Assembly (NCBI GenBank): GCA_947589145.1
Contig: CANQCB010000002.1
Span: forward strand, 1 to 43,996
Length of the DNA: 43,996 bases
Reading direction: 5' to 3'
Source of the DNA: an uncultured Clostridia bacterium
GTDB lineage: Bacteria > Bacillota > Clostridia > Christensenellales > Pumilibacteraceae
Shown: piece after piece, positions 9,734-20,549 of the stretch
How the letters are laid out: each line of letters begins with the position of its first letter
Numbering within the stretch: the first letter of the stretch is position 1
Program-made: the position numbers and the translations under genes
The notes under the pieces: model-generated
Seen by the model: the letters and a program-made list of their open reading frames with translations, nothing else
Databases searched by the model: none
What the model was told of the DNA's origin: nothing

Positions 9734-10861
9734 ATGGTAAGTAAGGATTTTTTCAGCGCTCTCGATATGCTCGAAAGCGAAAAGAAAATACCCAAAAACG
9801 TCTTTATCGAGACGCTTGAAAGCGCGCTCGCTCTTGCGTATAAGAAACAGTACGGCACTGCGAAGGCGATACAAGTTATGCTTATTCCCGAGCGTTCGGC
9901 AATACGAGTCATCGCGTATTTGACCGTTGTGGAGGAAGTGGAGGATAAGGACTCTCAGATCAGTCTCGAAGACGCCAAACTCATAGATAAGAAATATAAG
10001 GTCGGCGACAGAATTTCCGAAGAGATAGACACGAAAGGCGACTTCGGCAGAATAATAGCGCAAAACGCAAAACAGGTTATTCTCCAAAAACTTCGCGAGA
10101 TCGAGAATAACGTGATATACGAGGAACTTTCGGAGAAAGAGGACGACCTCGTAACTTGCTCGGTAAGGCGTATCGACGGTAAATATGTTTACGTCGATCT
10201 CAAAAAGCTCGAAGCGGTGCTTATGCCTACCGACCAGCTTCCTGCGGATAAATTCTATGTCGGCGAGCGCATAAAGGTATATGTAAAGAAGATCAAACCG
10301 GGTACGAGAGGCCCTCAGATTCAGGTATCGCGAACCGTTCCGGGATTTGTGCGCAAACTTTTCGAAGCCGAAGTCCCCGAGATCAAGTCGGGACAGGTCG
10401 TAATAAAGGCGCTCGTCAGAGAACCGGGTTATCGCACCAAAATGGCGGTATACAGCGAAGATCCCAACATTGACCCCGTTGGCGCGTGCGTGGGAAACAG
10501 AGGCTTGCGCGTAAATAATATCGTAGCCGAGCTCGGCGGCGAGAAGATCGAGATCATACCGTGGTGCGAAGATCCGTTGGAATTTATCGCTCGCGCGCTT
10601 TCTCCCGCAAAAGTCATCATGGTGGAAGCGAACGAGGACGAAAGGGCGGCAAGAGTGTTTGTAAAGGACGATATGCTCAGCCTCGCAATCGGTCGCGACG
10701 GACAGAACGCCCGTCTTGCGGCACGTCTGACGAATTGGAAGGTAGACGTCAAGCCGTATTCGCTTCACAGAGACGAGGACGAGTCGGAACAAAATATTTC
10801 CGATGAAGATTTAAGCGTCGACGACCTCGATACGGGTCTTAACGAAAGTGAGGGCGAATAA
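9734..10861 (+). CDS. nusA: Transcription termination/antitermination protein NusA
   Basis: S1 and KH domains: TRGPQIQVSRTVPGFVRKLFEAEVPEI, DPVGACVGNRGLRV, AIGRDGQNARLAARLTNWKVDV. Confidence 0.97.
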   Translation: MVSKDFFSALDMLESEKKIPKNVFIETLESALALAYKKQYGTAKAIQVMLIPERSAIRVIAYLTVVEEVEDKDSQISLEDAKLIDKKYKVGDRISEEIDTKGDFGRIIAQNAKQVILQKLREIENNVIYEELSEKEDDLVTCSVRRIDGKYVYVDLKKLEAVLMPTDQLPADKFYVGERIKVYVKKIKPGTRGPQIQVSRTVPGFVRKLFEAEVPEIKSGQVVIKALVREPGYRTKMAVYSEDPNIDPVGACVGNRGLRVNNIVAELGGEKIEIIPWCEDPLEFIARALSPAKVIMVEANEDERAARVFVKDDMLSLAIGRDGQNARLAARLTNWKVDVKPYSLHRDEDESEQNISDEDLSVDDLDTGLNESEGE

Positions 10862-11112
10862 TGGGGAAGATCCCTCAAAGAATGTGCGTTGCGTGCAGGC
10901 AAATGAAAGATAAGCGCGAATTGACACGTTGTCGCGTAACTCCGGAAGGAAAGGTGGAAATCGATCCGACAGGGAAAAAAAGCGGTCGAGGCGCATATAT
11001 TTGTTCAAGTGCGGAATGCATAGCCAAGGCGAGAAAGCAAAATATTTTGGCTAAGGCGTTGGGAGCCGTCGCGGATCCCGAATTGTACGACGCATTGGAG
11101 ACGAATGAGTAG
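10861..11112 (+). CDS. ylxR: YlxR-family RNA-binding protein (DUF448)
   Basis: RMCVACRQMKDKRELTRCR, GRGAYICSSAECIAKA; nusA-ylxR synteny. Confidence 0.92.
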   Translation: MGKIPQRMCVACRQMKDKRELTRCRVTPEGKVEIDPTGKKSGRGAYICSSAECIAKARKQNILAKALGAVADPELYDALETNE

Positions 11113-11392
11113 TATAAAAAGTTATATAGGCTTTGCCGTAAAATCGGGCAAAATACTATACGGAATAGACAATATAATTCAAAGCCGAAAACGCAAATAC
11201 GTTATGGTAATTTGCAAAACGGCTTCCGAAAATCTCGCGGATAAAGCGAGAAAATATTCCGAAAAAAACGGCATACCGCTTATCATGGCGGAATTGCCGC
11301 TCGAAGAAATGGTACATAAGACGAATTGTAAGTTAATTGCGATATCAGATGCAAATTTGGCAAGCGCCGTTATCGGAACGAATGGGAGGTAA
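11105..11392 (+). CDS. L7Ae-family ribosomal protein (YlxQ-like)
   Basis: YIGFAVKSGKILYG, VMVICKTASENLADKARKYSEKNGIPL; nusA-ylxR-L7Ae-infB synteny. Confidence 0.87.
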   Translation: MSSIKSYIGFAVKSGKILYGIDNIIQSRKRKYVMVICKTASENLADKARKYSEKNGIPLIMAELPLEEMVHKTNCKLIAISDANLASAVIGTNGR

Positions 11393-11393
11393 A

Positions 11394-13832
11394 ATGCCAC
11401 AAGAACAGAAAAAATCTCAACATTTCTCAATGGAAGTATTGAAAAAACTGATCACGCAAACAAGCGCCGACGGTTCTTTCTCCGTATACCGTTCGGAAAT
11501 CGAAACGGCTCAACGCAAAGTGAGCGGCATACTTTCCGCATGCAGAGAGATTTCCGAAAGGATAAACCGACAAAAACAGTCCGAGGCGCTTGAACAACGC
11601 AAGGAAAAGGTACAAAAGGAGGAAGTTCCCGAGCCTGTCGCGCAACCTCAGAAAGCGGCGGAGCCCGTCGCGCCCGCTCCCAAAACTCCGAACGTACGCA
11701 CCAAGCACATGGATAACGTACCGAGTTACGTAAAAGGAGTTGTGGATCTTCACCCCGAAACGCCGAAAAAGCCGCGTACGCAGACCGTCAACGGAGCAAA
11801 ACCGTCGTCAACGCGTCCGGCAAGCGCTACGCCTCGTCCCTTCGGACCGAGAGTCGCAACACCTCCTCCAGCGGCTCCCGTCGTGAAACCGCGCAAGACG
11901 TCCGACAAAGATAAGAAGAGGGATTCCGCTAAGTCATACGAAGAGAAAAAAGCCATGACTAAGCGCACTCTCATTCGCAAGGGATTTATACAGGACGACC
12001 TCGACGACGACAGAGTAAGAGTAAGAAGAAAGTTAAAGAATAAGAGCAAGACCGAACAAACGGCGGTCGAGCCTCGCGTAATAGACAACGTTACGATTAC
12101 TTCGTCGCAGGTTACCGTCAAGCAACTCAGCGAAATGATAGGCGTGGCGGCGCAGGAAATCATGAAAAAAATGCTTATGATGGGCGGCGCGCCGATTACT
12201 TCGATAAATTCCGTCGTGGATTTCGATACGCTTTTCCTCGTTGCCGACGCGTTTGGAATAACCCTTCAACGCAAGGTTGCACAGTCTCAGGAAGAACTTG
12301 CGGAGGCGCTCCACGACGAAGCGGACGACGAAAAAGATCTCGTTCCGCGCCCTCCCGTAATAACCGTTATGGGACACGTTGACCACGGTAAAACGAGCCT
12401 GCTCGACGCCATTCGCAACAGTAACGTAGTCAAGGGAGAGGCAGGCGGCATAACGCAGCATATCGGCGCGTACTCGGTAACGTGGGAGTATGAAAAGAAA
12501 AAGCGCCAGATTACCTTCCTCGATACGCCCGGACATGAAGCGTTCACGGAAATGCGCGCGAGAGGCGCGAAGGTAACGGATATCGTCGTGCTCGTAGTCG
12601 CCGCAGACGACGGCGTTCAGCCGCAAACGATTGAGGCGATCAATCACGTAAAGGCGGCAAACGCGCCCATGATCGTCGCTATCAACAAGATAGATAAGCC
12701 CACCGCCAATCCCGAAAAGATCAAGGAAGAACTTTCGAATTACGGCGTAGTAACAGACGAGTGGGGCGGCGACGTCAAAATGGTACCTATTTCCGCAAAG
12801 TTCAATAAGGGAATAGACACTTTGCTCGAAGAAATACTTTTCCTCGCAGATCTCAACGATTACAGAGCGAACCCTAACCGTAAGGCAAAGGGCGCGATCG
12901 TGGAAGCGCGGCTTGACAAAGGCAAAGGTCCCGTTGCGACCATACTTGTACAAAACGGCACGCTCCACAGCGGCGACGCGGTCGTTTGCGGAACGACATA
13001 CGGCAAGATCAGAAATATGACCGACTCTACGGGTAAGACAGTCAAAGCGGCTTTGCCGTCCACCGCCGTATCCGTAACGGGCTTATCCGGCGTTCCTAAT
13101 GCAGGCGACGACATGTGGGTGGTCGCAGACGAAAAAACTGCGAAAGAGATCGCGGACGGCAGAATAGAAAAGGATAAGATAGCGCATTCGAGCGACCTTG
13201 CCGTCAAAACCTTTGACGAAAAAGTCGTTAAGAATCTCAACGTTATCATCAAAACGGACGTTCAAGGTTCTGCGGAGGCTCTCAAAAGCGCTATATCGAA
13301 GTTGGAAAACGAAGAAGTCAAGGTTTCCGTCGTACATTGCGGCGTCGGCAATATAAACAAGTCGGATATGATGCTTGCGGAAGTCACGAATGCGTTTGTT
13401 ATCGGTTTTAACGTAAAGGCGGATTCCGAAGCGCGCATTATTGCCGAACAGAGCAAGATAAGAATGGGCTCTTACAGCGTAATTTACGACGCTATCGACG
13501 CGGTCGAAGCGGCTATGGACGGAATGACCGAGCCTAAATATCAGGAAGTATATATCGGAAAAGCGCAAGTGCGCAATATCTTCAAGATCACCGGCGTAGG
13601 TATGGTCGCAGGTTCTTATGTGTTGGAAGGCAAAGTTCAACGAGGCGCAAAGGTTGTCGTGAAGCGCCGCGGCGAGACTTTGTTCGAAGGCACGCTCAGC
13701 GGACTTAAACGCTTCAAAGACGACGTCAAAGAGGTCGCGGCGGGATACGAATGCGGCATATCCATCGACGGCTACTCCGATTTTGCCGAAGAGGACGAGA
13801 TCGAAGCGTATATCACGGAAAGGATCAAATGA
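11394..13832 (+). CDS. infB: Translation initiation factor IF-2
   Basis: [50 protein letters not shown] at 11394 after GGGAGG. Confidence 0.98.
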   Translation: MPQEQKKSQHFSMEVLKKLITQTSADGSFSVYRSEIETAQRKVSGILSACREISERINRQKQSEALEQRKEKVQKEEVPEPVAQPQKAAEPVAPAPKTPNVRTKHMDNVPSYVKGVVDLHPETPKKPRTQTVNGAKPSSTRPASATPRPFGPRVATPPPAAPVVKPRKTSDKDKKRDSAKSYEEKKAMTKRTLIRKGFIQDDLDDDRVRVRRKLKNKSKTEQTAVEPRVIDNVTITSSQVTVKQLSEMIGVAAQEIMKKMLMMGGAPITSINSVVDFDTLFLVADAFGITLQRKVAQSQEELAEALHDEADDEKDLVPRPPVITVMGHVDHGKTSLLDAIRNSNVVKGEAGGITQHIGAYSVTWEYEKKKRQITFLDTPGHEAFTEMRARGAKVTDIVVLVVAADDGVQPQTIEAINHVKAANAPMIVAINKIDKPTANPEKIKEELSNYGVVTDEWGGDVKMVPISAKFNKGIDTLLEEILFLADLNDYRANPNRKAKGAIVEARLDKGKGPVATILVQNGTLHSGDAVVCGTTYGKIRNMTDSTGKTVKAALPSTAVSVTGLSGVPNAGDDMWVVADEKTAKEIADGRIEKDKIAHSSDLAVKTFDEKVVKNLNVIIKTDVQGSAEALKSAISKLENEEVKVSVVHCGVGNINKSDMMLAEVTNAFVIGFNVKADSEARIIAEQSKIRMGSYSVIYDAIDAVEAAMDGMTEPKYQEVYIGKAQVRNIFKITGVGMVAGSYVLEGKVQRGAKVVVKRRGETLFEGTLSGLKRFKDDVKEVAAGYECGISIDGYSDFAEEDEIEAYITERIK

Positions 13833-14188
13833 GTTACAAAACGGACAGAACGGCAGGCGAAATTCAAAAATGCGCTTCGCTGATATTGCAAAATAAATTG
13901 CATAATCCCGACGTTCCGCCCATGACGACCATAACGGACGTTACCGTCACCAAGGACTTGAAATACGCCACGCTTTATGTGAGCGTATTCGGCGACGGAC
14001 AAAAGGCGGTGGACGCGCTCAATTCGTCGGCAGGTTTTATCAGACATGAGTTGGCGGCGGCTCTTCGCAATATGCGCACGGTACCGTCACTTCGGTTCGT
14101 GATAGACAATTCCGTCGAGTACGGAAGAAAGATAGACACTATTTTGAAGGAGATTGCCGAAAATGAATCCCATTCTCGAAGCGATTAA
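13829..14188 (+). CDS. rbfA: Ribosome-binding factor A
   Basis: [63 protein letters not shown] overlap with infB. Confidence 0.92.
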   Translation: MSYKTDRTAGEIQKCASLILQNKLHNPDVPPMTTITDVTVTKDLKYATLYVSVFGDGQKAVDALNSSAGFIRHELAAALRNMRTVPSLRFVIDNSVEYGRKIDTILKEIAENESHSRSD

Positions 14189-15110
14189 CAGAGCAAATAG
14201 CGTCCTTATAATAGGACACGTTAGACCCGATGGCGACTGCATTGGGTCTGCTTTTGCATTAAGAGAATATTGTCTCAAACTCGGTAAAACGGCGGACGTC
14301 GGCAGTCCGACGCCGCTTCCGGACGCTTATACTTTTGTGCGAAACAGCGATCAATTTAACCGAATTACGCGCAAAAATTACGACCTGTTCATTGCCGTCG
14401 ACTGCGGCGCAAGGGATAGGATAGGGAGAATGGAAGGGTTTTTCAAATCGGCGAAAGAAACTGTCTGGGTGGATCACCACGAGGGACACAACGGTTTCGG
14501 CAAATATAACCGTGTGGACGCCACAGCTTCGAGTACTTGCGAAATCGTTTTCGACCTTCTCGATCCCACGGGGAAAATCGATCCCGTAATCGCCACGTAT
14601 CTGTATCTCGGACTTTCCACGGATACCGGGCATTTCATGCATAACAACACCACGCCCAAAGTGCTGTATACGGCTTATAAACTCGCTTCGTACGGCGCAG
14701 AGTGTCACGAACTTGCCGTCCGATTATATCGCACTCGTACGATGGAAAAGACCGCGTTGATCGCAAAGTCGATAGAGACGCTGCGCCTGTATATGGACGG
14801 TAAAGTCGCAATAATTGCCATGACTCGGGATATTCTCGACGAATGCCATATCGACGCCAACGACACGGAAGGTATAATAGACTACGCAATCGCCGTCGAG
14901 GGCGTGGAAATAGGCGTAAGTATATGCGAAGAAAAACCGAACGAATTTAAGATAAGCTTTCGTTCTCGCGGAAAGCGCGACGTAAACGAAGTTGCACGCT
15001 TTTTCGGCGGGGGCGGTCACGTTAACGCCGCAGGGTGTCGCGCAAGCGGAAATAAAGAGGACGTAATCGATCGGATATTACGGGCAATCAGGTGCACAAT
15101 CGGGGAATGA
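14163..15110 (+). CDS. nrnA: DHH/DHHA1 phosphoesterase (NrnA-like bifunctional oligoribonuclease/pAp phosphatase)
   Basis: GHVRPDGDCIGSAFAL, VWVDHHEGH, GGGGHVNAAGCR. Confidence 0.9.
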   Translation: MNPILEAINRANSVLIIGHVRPDGDCIGSAFALREYCLKLGKTADVGSPTPLPDAYTFVRNSDQFNRITRKNYDLFIAVDCGARDRIGRMEGFFKSAKETVWVDHHEGHNGFGKYNRVDATASSTCEIVFDLLDPTGKIDPVIATYLYLGLSTDTGHFMHNNTTPKVLYTAYKLASYGAECHELAVRLYRTRTMEKTALIAKSIETLRLYMDGKVAIIAMTRDILDECHIDANDTEGIIDYAIAVEGVEIGVSICEEKPNEFKISFRSRGKRDVNEVARFFGGGGHVNAAGCRASGNKEDVIDRILRAIRCTIGE

Positions 15111-15967
15111 AAAGCGGCGTCGTAAACATTTATAAGGAGAGCGGCCCGTCATCGTCCGCCGTCGTCGGCAAAGTGAGACGCGCTCTCGGCACTCGCGCCG
15201 TAGGACACATGGGTACGCTGGATCCGATGGGAGAGGGGGTGCTTCTCATCGGCGTCGGTAAGGGTACGCGGCTGTTTGAGTATTACTTATCCAAAACCAA
15301 AACCTACGAGGCAACTTTTCGCTTCGGCTGCACCTCGGACACGCTTGACGTTACGGGCAATATCACGACGGAAACGGTTGCGCCGACTAAGGAACAAATA
15401 GAAAGCGCATTGCCTTTACTCGTCGGCAAACAAAACCAGATTCCGCCCTCTTACAGTGCGAAATCCGTTGGCGGAGTCAGGGCGTACAAACTCGCAAGAG
15501 AGGGGAAAGTACCCCAATTGAAGCCCGTGGAAATTACGGTAAATTCTCTCGAACTTATCAAAGAGGTAGGGGAAAACGAATATTTATTCCGTATAGACTG
15601 CTCCTCGGGAACGTATATCAGAAGTTTGTGCAGAGACATTGCAGAGATGAGCGGATCTCTGGGACTTATGACTTCGATAAAGCGCACTCGCTGCGGAAAC
15701 TTCCGCGCGGACGACGCAGTAAGGGTCGAAAACGTTACTATGTCAGACATAATACCGCTCGAAATCGCAATTTCGGACTTAAAAAGATACGATCTTGCGG
15801 ATAATTTGTATAAAAAAGTTGTGAACGGCGTGCCTATTGAAATCGACGGTATAGAAGGCAATTTTGCCCTCTTTTGCAGAAACGAATTGATAGGTATCGC
15901 GGAAAACACGCCGCGCGGCGTACGTATAAAGACTTATTTGAAAGAGGATCAAAATGCAGACCGTTGA
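15107..15967 (+). CDS. truB: tRNA pseudouridine(55) synthase TruB
   Basis: NIYKESGPSSSAVVGKVRRALG, GHMGTLDPMGEGVLLIGVGKGTRL, CSSGTYIRSLCRDI. Confidence 0.96.
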   Translation: MKSGVVNIYKESGPSSSAVVGKVRRALGTRAVGHMGTLDPMGEGVLLIGVGKGTRLFEYYLSKTKTYEATFRFGCTSDTLDVTGNITTETVAPTKEQIESALPLLVGKQNQIPPSYSAKSVGGVRAYKLAREGKVPQLKPVEITVNSLELIKEVGENEYLFRIDCSSGTYIRSLCRDIAEMSGSLGLMTSIKRTRCGNFRADDAVRVENVTMSDIIPLEIAISDLKRYDLADNLYKKVVNGVPIEIDGIEGNFALFCRNELIGIAENTPRGVRIKTYLKEDQNADR

Positions 15968-16832
15968 ATTCGGCAAACCTTACGAAAAAGAAATAGTGCT
16001 TGCGCTCGGATATTTCGACGGAATGCACATAGGGCACAGACTGATTTCCGACAAGGTAAAAGAGCTTGCCGAAAAATATAACTGTACGCGCGCTATTTCT
16101 ACGTTCGCCGACAGCCCCAATCGAAAAGATACGTTGTTTTCCTATCATGACAGGCGTTTGATTTTCGCAGATTGCGGAATGGAACTCTGCCTTACCTTGT
16201 ATTTTATTCGCGTTTGCCGCATGACGGGTGAGGAGTTTTTCAAACAACTCACCGATACGTATAAGGTTAAAGCAATCGTGTGCGGACAAAACTATACGTT
16301 CGGTTCGGACAGGTGCAATGTCGACGCGCTTAAAAAACTTTGCGATGAGCGCGGTATCGAACTGACGGTTATCCCCACTTATTTGTATCACGGCGTAGTC
16401 GTTTCGACCACCGCGGTAAAAACATTTTTGATTACCGGCGACGTCAAAAGCGCGAATATGTTCCTCGGCTCGACTTATTTTATTCGCGGAAACGTTGTTT
16501 ACGGCGACGGACGGGGAAGAAACATAGGCGTGCCTACCGTCAATCTCAATCTTCCCATCGGCGTAATGGAGATCAAACGCGGGGTATACGGCACTCATAC
16601 CATTCTCGGCGGCAAGGAATATAAGTCGGTGACTAACGTCGGACCTCGACCGACCTTTACGCAAAGCAAATTTGCGGTGGAGACCAATCTGATAGGTTAC
16701 GAGGGCGGAAGTTTGCTCGGTAAAGAAATTACGGTTTATTTTTATAAATATTTGCGTTCGATAAGAACTTTCAAGAATGCGGAGGAACTTGTCGCACGAA
16801 TACAAAAGGATAAGGAGTGGACGGAATGCTGA
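15954..16832 (+). CDS. ribF: Bifunctional riboflavin kinase/FAD synthetase
   Basis: LALGYFDGMHIGHR, GRGRNIGVPTVNL, GVYGTHTILGGKEYKSVTNVGPRPTF. Confidence 0.94.
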   Translation: MQTVEFGKPYEKEIVLALGYFDGMHIGHRLISDKVKELAEKYNCTRAISTFADSPNRKDTLFSYHDRRLIFADCGMELCLTLYFIRVCRMTGEEFFKQLTDTYKVKAIVCGQNYTFGSDRCNVDALKKLCDERGIELTVIPTYLYHGVVVSTTAVKTFLITGDVKSANMFLGSTYFIRGNVVYGDGRGRNIGVPTVNLNLPIGVMEIKRGVYGTHTILGGKEYKSVTNVGPRPTFTQSKFAVETNLIGYEGGSLLGKEITVYFYKYLRSIRTFKNAEELVARIQKDKEWTEC

Positions 16833-17668
16833 AAATAGGGCCGAGCGGAAATTCGCTCTCTTTCTATGAGGAAGGCTATTCGCATACGCGGGACGCCGCG
16901 GCATGGGTGAGCGCAAGAGGGCTCGATTGCTACGAATATTCTTTCGGGCGCGGAGTAAATATCGGGGATTCGGCTGCGAGAGAAATAGGCGCGGCATTTG
17001 AAAATTACGGCATAGAGATAAGCGTTCACGCCCCTTATTACACCAACTTTGCTAACCCCGACGACGAAATGATTGCAAAATCTTTCGGATACGTTCGACA
17101 ATCCATAATCGCAGGGCATAAAATGGGCGGTATACGCACCGTTTTTCATCCCGCCTCTTGCGGAAAAATGCCCAGACGAGAAGCGGTGGAACGTTGTGAA
17201 ACGAATATCGCGAAACTCATGGAAACGCTATCGGATATTCCGTTCGAATTTATTCTTTGTCCGGAAACTATGGGCAAGTTCAATCAAATCGGCACGGTGG
17301 AGGAAGTGGTGGAATTCTGCAAAATACATCCCGCTCTTTATCCGTGCTTCGACTTCGGGCATATAAACAGTTATTTGCTCGGCGGAATAAAGGGTTATGA
17401 CGATTACAAGCGGATCATAGATTACACGGCCGATAACCTCGGAGATAAAAAAACTTACAATATGCACGTGCATTTTTCCAAGATAATGTACGGCGCGAAG
17501 GGAGAGCTTAAACATCTGACCTTTGCCGACGATAAATACGGACCCGAGTTCGAAGGTTTTGCAAAGCTCATAAAGGAATACGATCTCACTCCGTACATAG
17601 TTTGCGAGTCGGACGGCACTCAGGCAGAGGACGCGCTTCAAATGAAAAAAATGTTGCAAAATTGCTGA
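16826..17668 (+). CDS. Endonuclease IV-like AP endonuclease family 2 (TIM barrel) protein
   Basis: SVHAPYYTNFANP, FHPAS, LCPETMGK, PCFDFGHINS motifs; SD AAGGAG. Confidence 0.82.
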   Translation: MLKIGPSGNSLSFYEEGYSHTRDAAAWVSARGLDCYEYSFGRGVNIGDSAAREIGAAFENYGIEISVHAPYYTNFANPDDEMIAKSFGYVRQSIIAGHKMGGIRTVFHPASCGKMPRREAVERCETNIAKLMETLSDIPFEFILCPETMGKFNQIGTVEEVVEFCKIHPALYPCFDFGHINSYLLGGIKGYDDYKRIIDYTADNLGDKKTYNMHVHFSKIMYGAKGELKHLTFADDKYGPEFEGFAKLIKEYDLTPYIVCESDGTQAEDALQMKKMLQNC

Positions 17669-17693
17669 CATAGCGCGATTAGTGTGGTATAAT
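17665..17693 (+). promoter_or_regulatory. Sigma-A promoter for M24 peptidase; predicted +1 at the start codon
   Basis: CTGACA - 17 bp - TATAAT; -10 ends 17693 and ATG begins 17700. Confidence 0.7.
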
Positions 17694-17699
17694 ATGGTT

Positions 17700-18740
17700 A
17701 TGAACGACTTATTTAATGAAAATGACGCCGTGCTTTCGGTAGATCCGAGCAATCGTTTATACTTCTCCGGCGTAGAGACGTCTTTCGGCATAGTCCTGCT
17801 CACCGCCGAAACGAAGTATTTTTTGACCGATTTTCGCTATGCTTCGGCAATAAAGCGCAAACTCAAAGACTTCGAAATAATCATTACGGAAAAAGAGCGC
17901 GTATATGCGGATGTAGACGATATACTCGATTCGTGTTCGGTAAAGACGGTCGGATACGAGGACGAATATTGGAGCGTATCTTCTTTCAAAACGCTCAAAA
18001 AGGAACTCAAAAAATATGAGTTAAAGCCTATAAGCGCGGAAATTCGCGCAATGAGGGCAATCAAAACTCCCGAAGAAATCGAAAAAATGAGGGCGGCGCA
18101 AGCGCTGACGGAGACCGCGCTCGATAAAGTTCTTTCCAAACTTAAAGTAGGCGTAAGGGAAAGAGACATCGCAGCGGAACTGTCTTATCAATTCATATCC
18201 CTCGGCGCGGACAGAGAAGCATTTGAAAGTATCGTCGCATTCGGAGAAAATTCAGCGGACTGCCACCATATCGCAGGCGATCGCAAACTTTGCAAAAACG
18301 AAATCGTGTTGTTCGATATCGGCGCAAAATTGAACGGGTACTGTTCCGATATGACGAGAACGTTCTTTTTCGGTGAGGCAAGTCAGCGGTTTGCGGAACT
18401 GCATAATATCGTAACGAAAGCGCAATTATACGTTTTGAAGCACATTAAAGCAGGCATAACGGGCGCCGAAGCGGATATGATGGCGCGCGAATTTATCAAA
18501 GCCAACGGGTACGAAAAGGAATTCGGGCACAGTCTCGGACACAGCCTCGGAATAGATATTCACGAAGGACCGTCTTGTTCGAAGAATAATACCGCGCCGC
18601 TTCCCGAAAACGCCGTTGTGACAATCGAACCGGGCGTATATATTTCCGATTACGGCGGTGTACGCATGGAAGATATGGTAGTAATAAAAAAAGGCGGTAT
18701 AGAGAACTTGACAAAATATAGGAAAACCTATATAATATAG
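17700..18740 (+). CDS. M24 family aminopeptidase (Xaa-Pro dipeptidase-like)
   Basis: [61 protein letters not shown] metal-ligand motifs. Confidence 0.94.
   Translation: MNDLFNENDAVLSVDPSNRLYFSGVETSFGIVLLTAETKYFLTDFRYASAIKRKLKDFEIIITEKERVYADVDDILDSCSVKTVGYEDEYWSVSSFKTLKKELKKYELKPISAEIRAMRAIKTPEEIEKMRAAQALTETALDKVLSKLKVGVRERDIAAELSYQFISLGADREAFESIVAFGENSADCHHIAGDRKLCKNEIVLFDIGAKLNGYCSDMTRTFFFGEASQRFAELHNIVTKAQLYVLKHIKAGITGAEADMMAREFIKANGYEKEFGHSLGHSLGIDIHEGPSCSKNNTAPLPENAVVTIEPGVYISDYGGVRMEDMVVIKKGGIENLTKYRKTYII
18708..18736 (+). promoter_or_regulatory. Perfect-consensus sigma-A promoter for efp
   Basis: TTGACA - 17 bp - TATAAT, inside the 3' end of the M24 gene. Confidence 0.85.
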
Positions 18741-18765
18741 AAAATCCAAACATCAAGGAGTAATT

Positions 18766-19323
18766 ATGGTAGCAGGAGATTTCAGAAAAGGAACAACGTT
18801 CGAGAAAGACGGCAAGGTTTTTCGTGTGGTCGATTTCCAACATGTTAAACCCGGCAAGGGTTCCGCATTCGTCAGAACAAAGTATAAAAATGTCGTTACG
18901 GGACAAGTTCTTGAAGAATCGTTTAACCCGACGGAAAAATTCCTCGATGCAAGGATCGAGACGCATGATTATCAATTTCTTTATGCGGACGAAGATTTCT
19001 GCCATTTCATGGAGCCGGAGACGTTTGAGCAAATCGATATCAATATCGACGAATGCCGTGACGCGCTTCAATACATCATTCCCGAAATGATGGTTTCCAT
19101 TCAATCGTACAAAGGCATGCCTTTCAGCGTAGAACCGCCTAACTTTGTAGAACTCACGATCACGGAAACCGAACCCGGTATACAGGGAGATACTTCCAAA
19201 GCGGGTAACAAGCCCGCGACTCTCGAAACGGGTGCGGCGATACAAGTTCCGCTCTTTATCAATATCGGGGATAAGATCCGCGTCGATACCAGAACGGGGA
19301 CGTATATGTCTCGCGTTAAATAA
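18766..19323 (+). CDS. efp: Elongation factor P
   Basis: [43 protein letters not shown]. Confidence 0.97.
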   Translation: MVAGDFRKGTTFEKDGKVFRVVDFQHVKPGKGSAFVRTKYKNVVTGQVLEESFNPTEKFLDARIETHDYQFLYADEDFCHFMEPETFEQIDINIDECRDALQYIIPEMMVSIQSYKGMPFSVEPPNFVELTITETEPGIQGDTSKAGNKPATLETGAAIQVPLFINIGDKIRVDTRTGTYMSRVK

Positions 19324-19341
19324 TTAAAATAAAAAGGCGGG

Positions 19342-19378
19342 AGGCTATTGCAAGAAATCACTTGCGATAGCCTTTTTT
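19342..19378 (+). terminator. Intrinsic terminator after efp
   Basis: 13-bp stem AGGCTATTGCAAG / CTTGCGATAGCCT (one G-U), then TTTTTT. Confidence 0.9.
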
Positions 19379-19391
19379 AATACAATTTACG

Positions 19392-19431
19392 CAAAAAAGG
19401 GGACTGTTTCAAAAAACAGCCCTTTATTTTT
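19392..19431. terminator. Probable terminator for the convergent amidase gene, possibly bidirectional
   Basis: AAAGGG(GA)CTGTTT...AAACAGCCCTTT hairpin, T-rich on both strands, between convergent genes. Confidence 0.65.
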
Positions 19432-19496
19432 AAGCGAGACAGTTTGCAAAATCATGATAAGAAATGCGGATCATGCCCGTGCGATTTTCATGCAAG

Positions 19497-20549
19497 TTAA
19501 TTGCGCGGGGAATTGAGAGTGTTTAATGCCGCCCAGGTGAGAGGTCCGACAACGCCGTCCGCGTCGAGCCCGGATTCGGCTTGGAAGGCCCGGACGGCAT
19601 TTTGAGTGTTATTTCCGAAAATTCCGTCCGCGGCGACAGGGTAGAGTTTGGAAAGCAATTTGTTTTGGAGATACCAAACCGGCGAGCCTTTGCTTCCGAT
19701 CCCGAGCACGAATGCGGAAGGGTTAGGCAGCGCAAGTTTCGTCCAGGTTTGCCGTCCGACTATGCCGTCTGCCGAAAGCCCGTTGTCCGTTTGAAATTCT
19801 TTGATTGCCGACGCGGTTACGTTTCCGAATATGCCGTCGGCGGAGATATTGTAGCCGTATATTTGTAAATAATATTGCGCGATTTTTACGTAATTGCCTC
19901 GACTTCCGTTTTTTATGAGCGGATACGCGGCGACGTTGCCTTCCGAAACAAAAGGTTCGCGGACAAATTCGCAAATCCCCATGACGGCGGCCGTACCGAT
20001 CGACTTTTGCCACATGGGGTCGAGCATAAGTCGCGCCTCTCGTAAGTTTGTCATATATCCTGCCTCGATGAGTGAGCTTGGAGCGAATACGGAATCCAAT
20101 ACTCCTACGCTGAGCGTGAAAACTCCTCGACCTTTGTTTTGCAGAGAATTATTCACTATATTGATATATATATCCTCGGTAAGCGCGCGGCTGTCTGTCG
20201 CATGCCTGTTTAGCGCGGAATAATACGCTTCGAGTCCCGATACGGAATTAAAGGAGTTGCCGCTTCCGAAAGCGTTGTAAGCAAAAGTGACAAGCAAGGT
20301 TATGCCTGCGCGATTGGCGCGCAAGACCCTTTGACTTATGGAAATATCCGACTTTTCCGGATGAATGTCGTATGTATTATAACCGCACCGTGCCGCCGAG
20401 ATAAGAAAATACAGTTTTGCGGGACGGTTAAATTCGTTTTCGTAAATGCTTCTGCCGAGATACGGCATAGCAGGGGTTCTTTTTCCTGCTGTCGGCGGGC
20501 TGATTCCGTGTTCGTCATTGCCGCCGATAAGATAATCGGATGCGCTCAT
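19497..20549 (-). CDS. N-acetylmuramoyl-L-alanine amidase-like protein (Amidase_3-like) with two C-terminal peptidoglycan-binding repeats
   Basis: NDEHGISPPTAGKRTPAMP, YENEFN, SSLIEAGYMTNLREA; repeats ADGIFGNVTASAIKEFQTDNGLSADGIVGRQTW and ADGIFGNNTQNAVRAFQAESGLDADGVVGPLTW. Confidence 0.85.
   Translation of the reverse strand: MSASDYLIGGNDEHGISPPTAGKRTPAMPYLGRSIYENEFNRPAKLYFLISAARCGYNTYDIHPEKSDISISQRVLRANRAGITLLVTFAYNAFGSGNSFNSVSGLEAYYSALNRHATDSRALTEDIYINIVNNSLQNKGRGVFTLSVGVLDSVFAPSSLIEAGYMTNLREARLMLDPMWQKSIGTAAVMGICEFVREPFVSEGNVAAYPLIKNGSRGNYVKIAQYYLQIYGYNISADGIFGNVTASAIKEFQTDNGLSADGIVGRQTWTKLALPNPSAFVLGIGSKGSPVWYLQNKLLSKLYPVAADGIFGNNTQNAVRAFQAESGLDADGVVGPLTWAALNTLNSPRN

Noticed and set aside
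9656-10792. 378-aa minus-strand ORF antisense to nusA
   Set aside because: Mirror of nusA coding; composition artefact.
15834-16997. 387-aa minus-strand ORF antisense to ribF and neighbours
   Set aside because: Entirely antisense to confident coding genes, no recognisable family or convincing start context.
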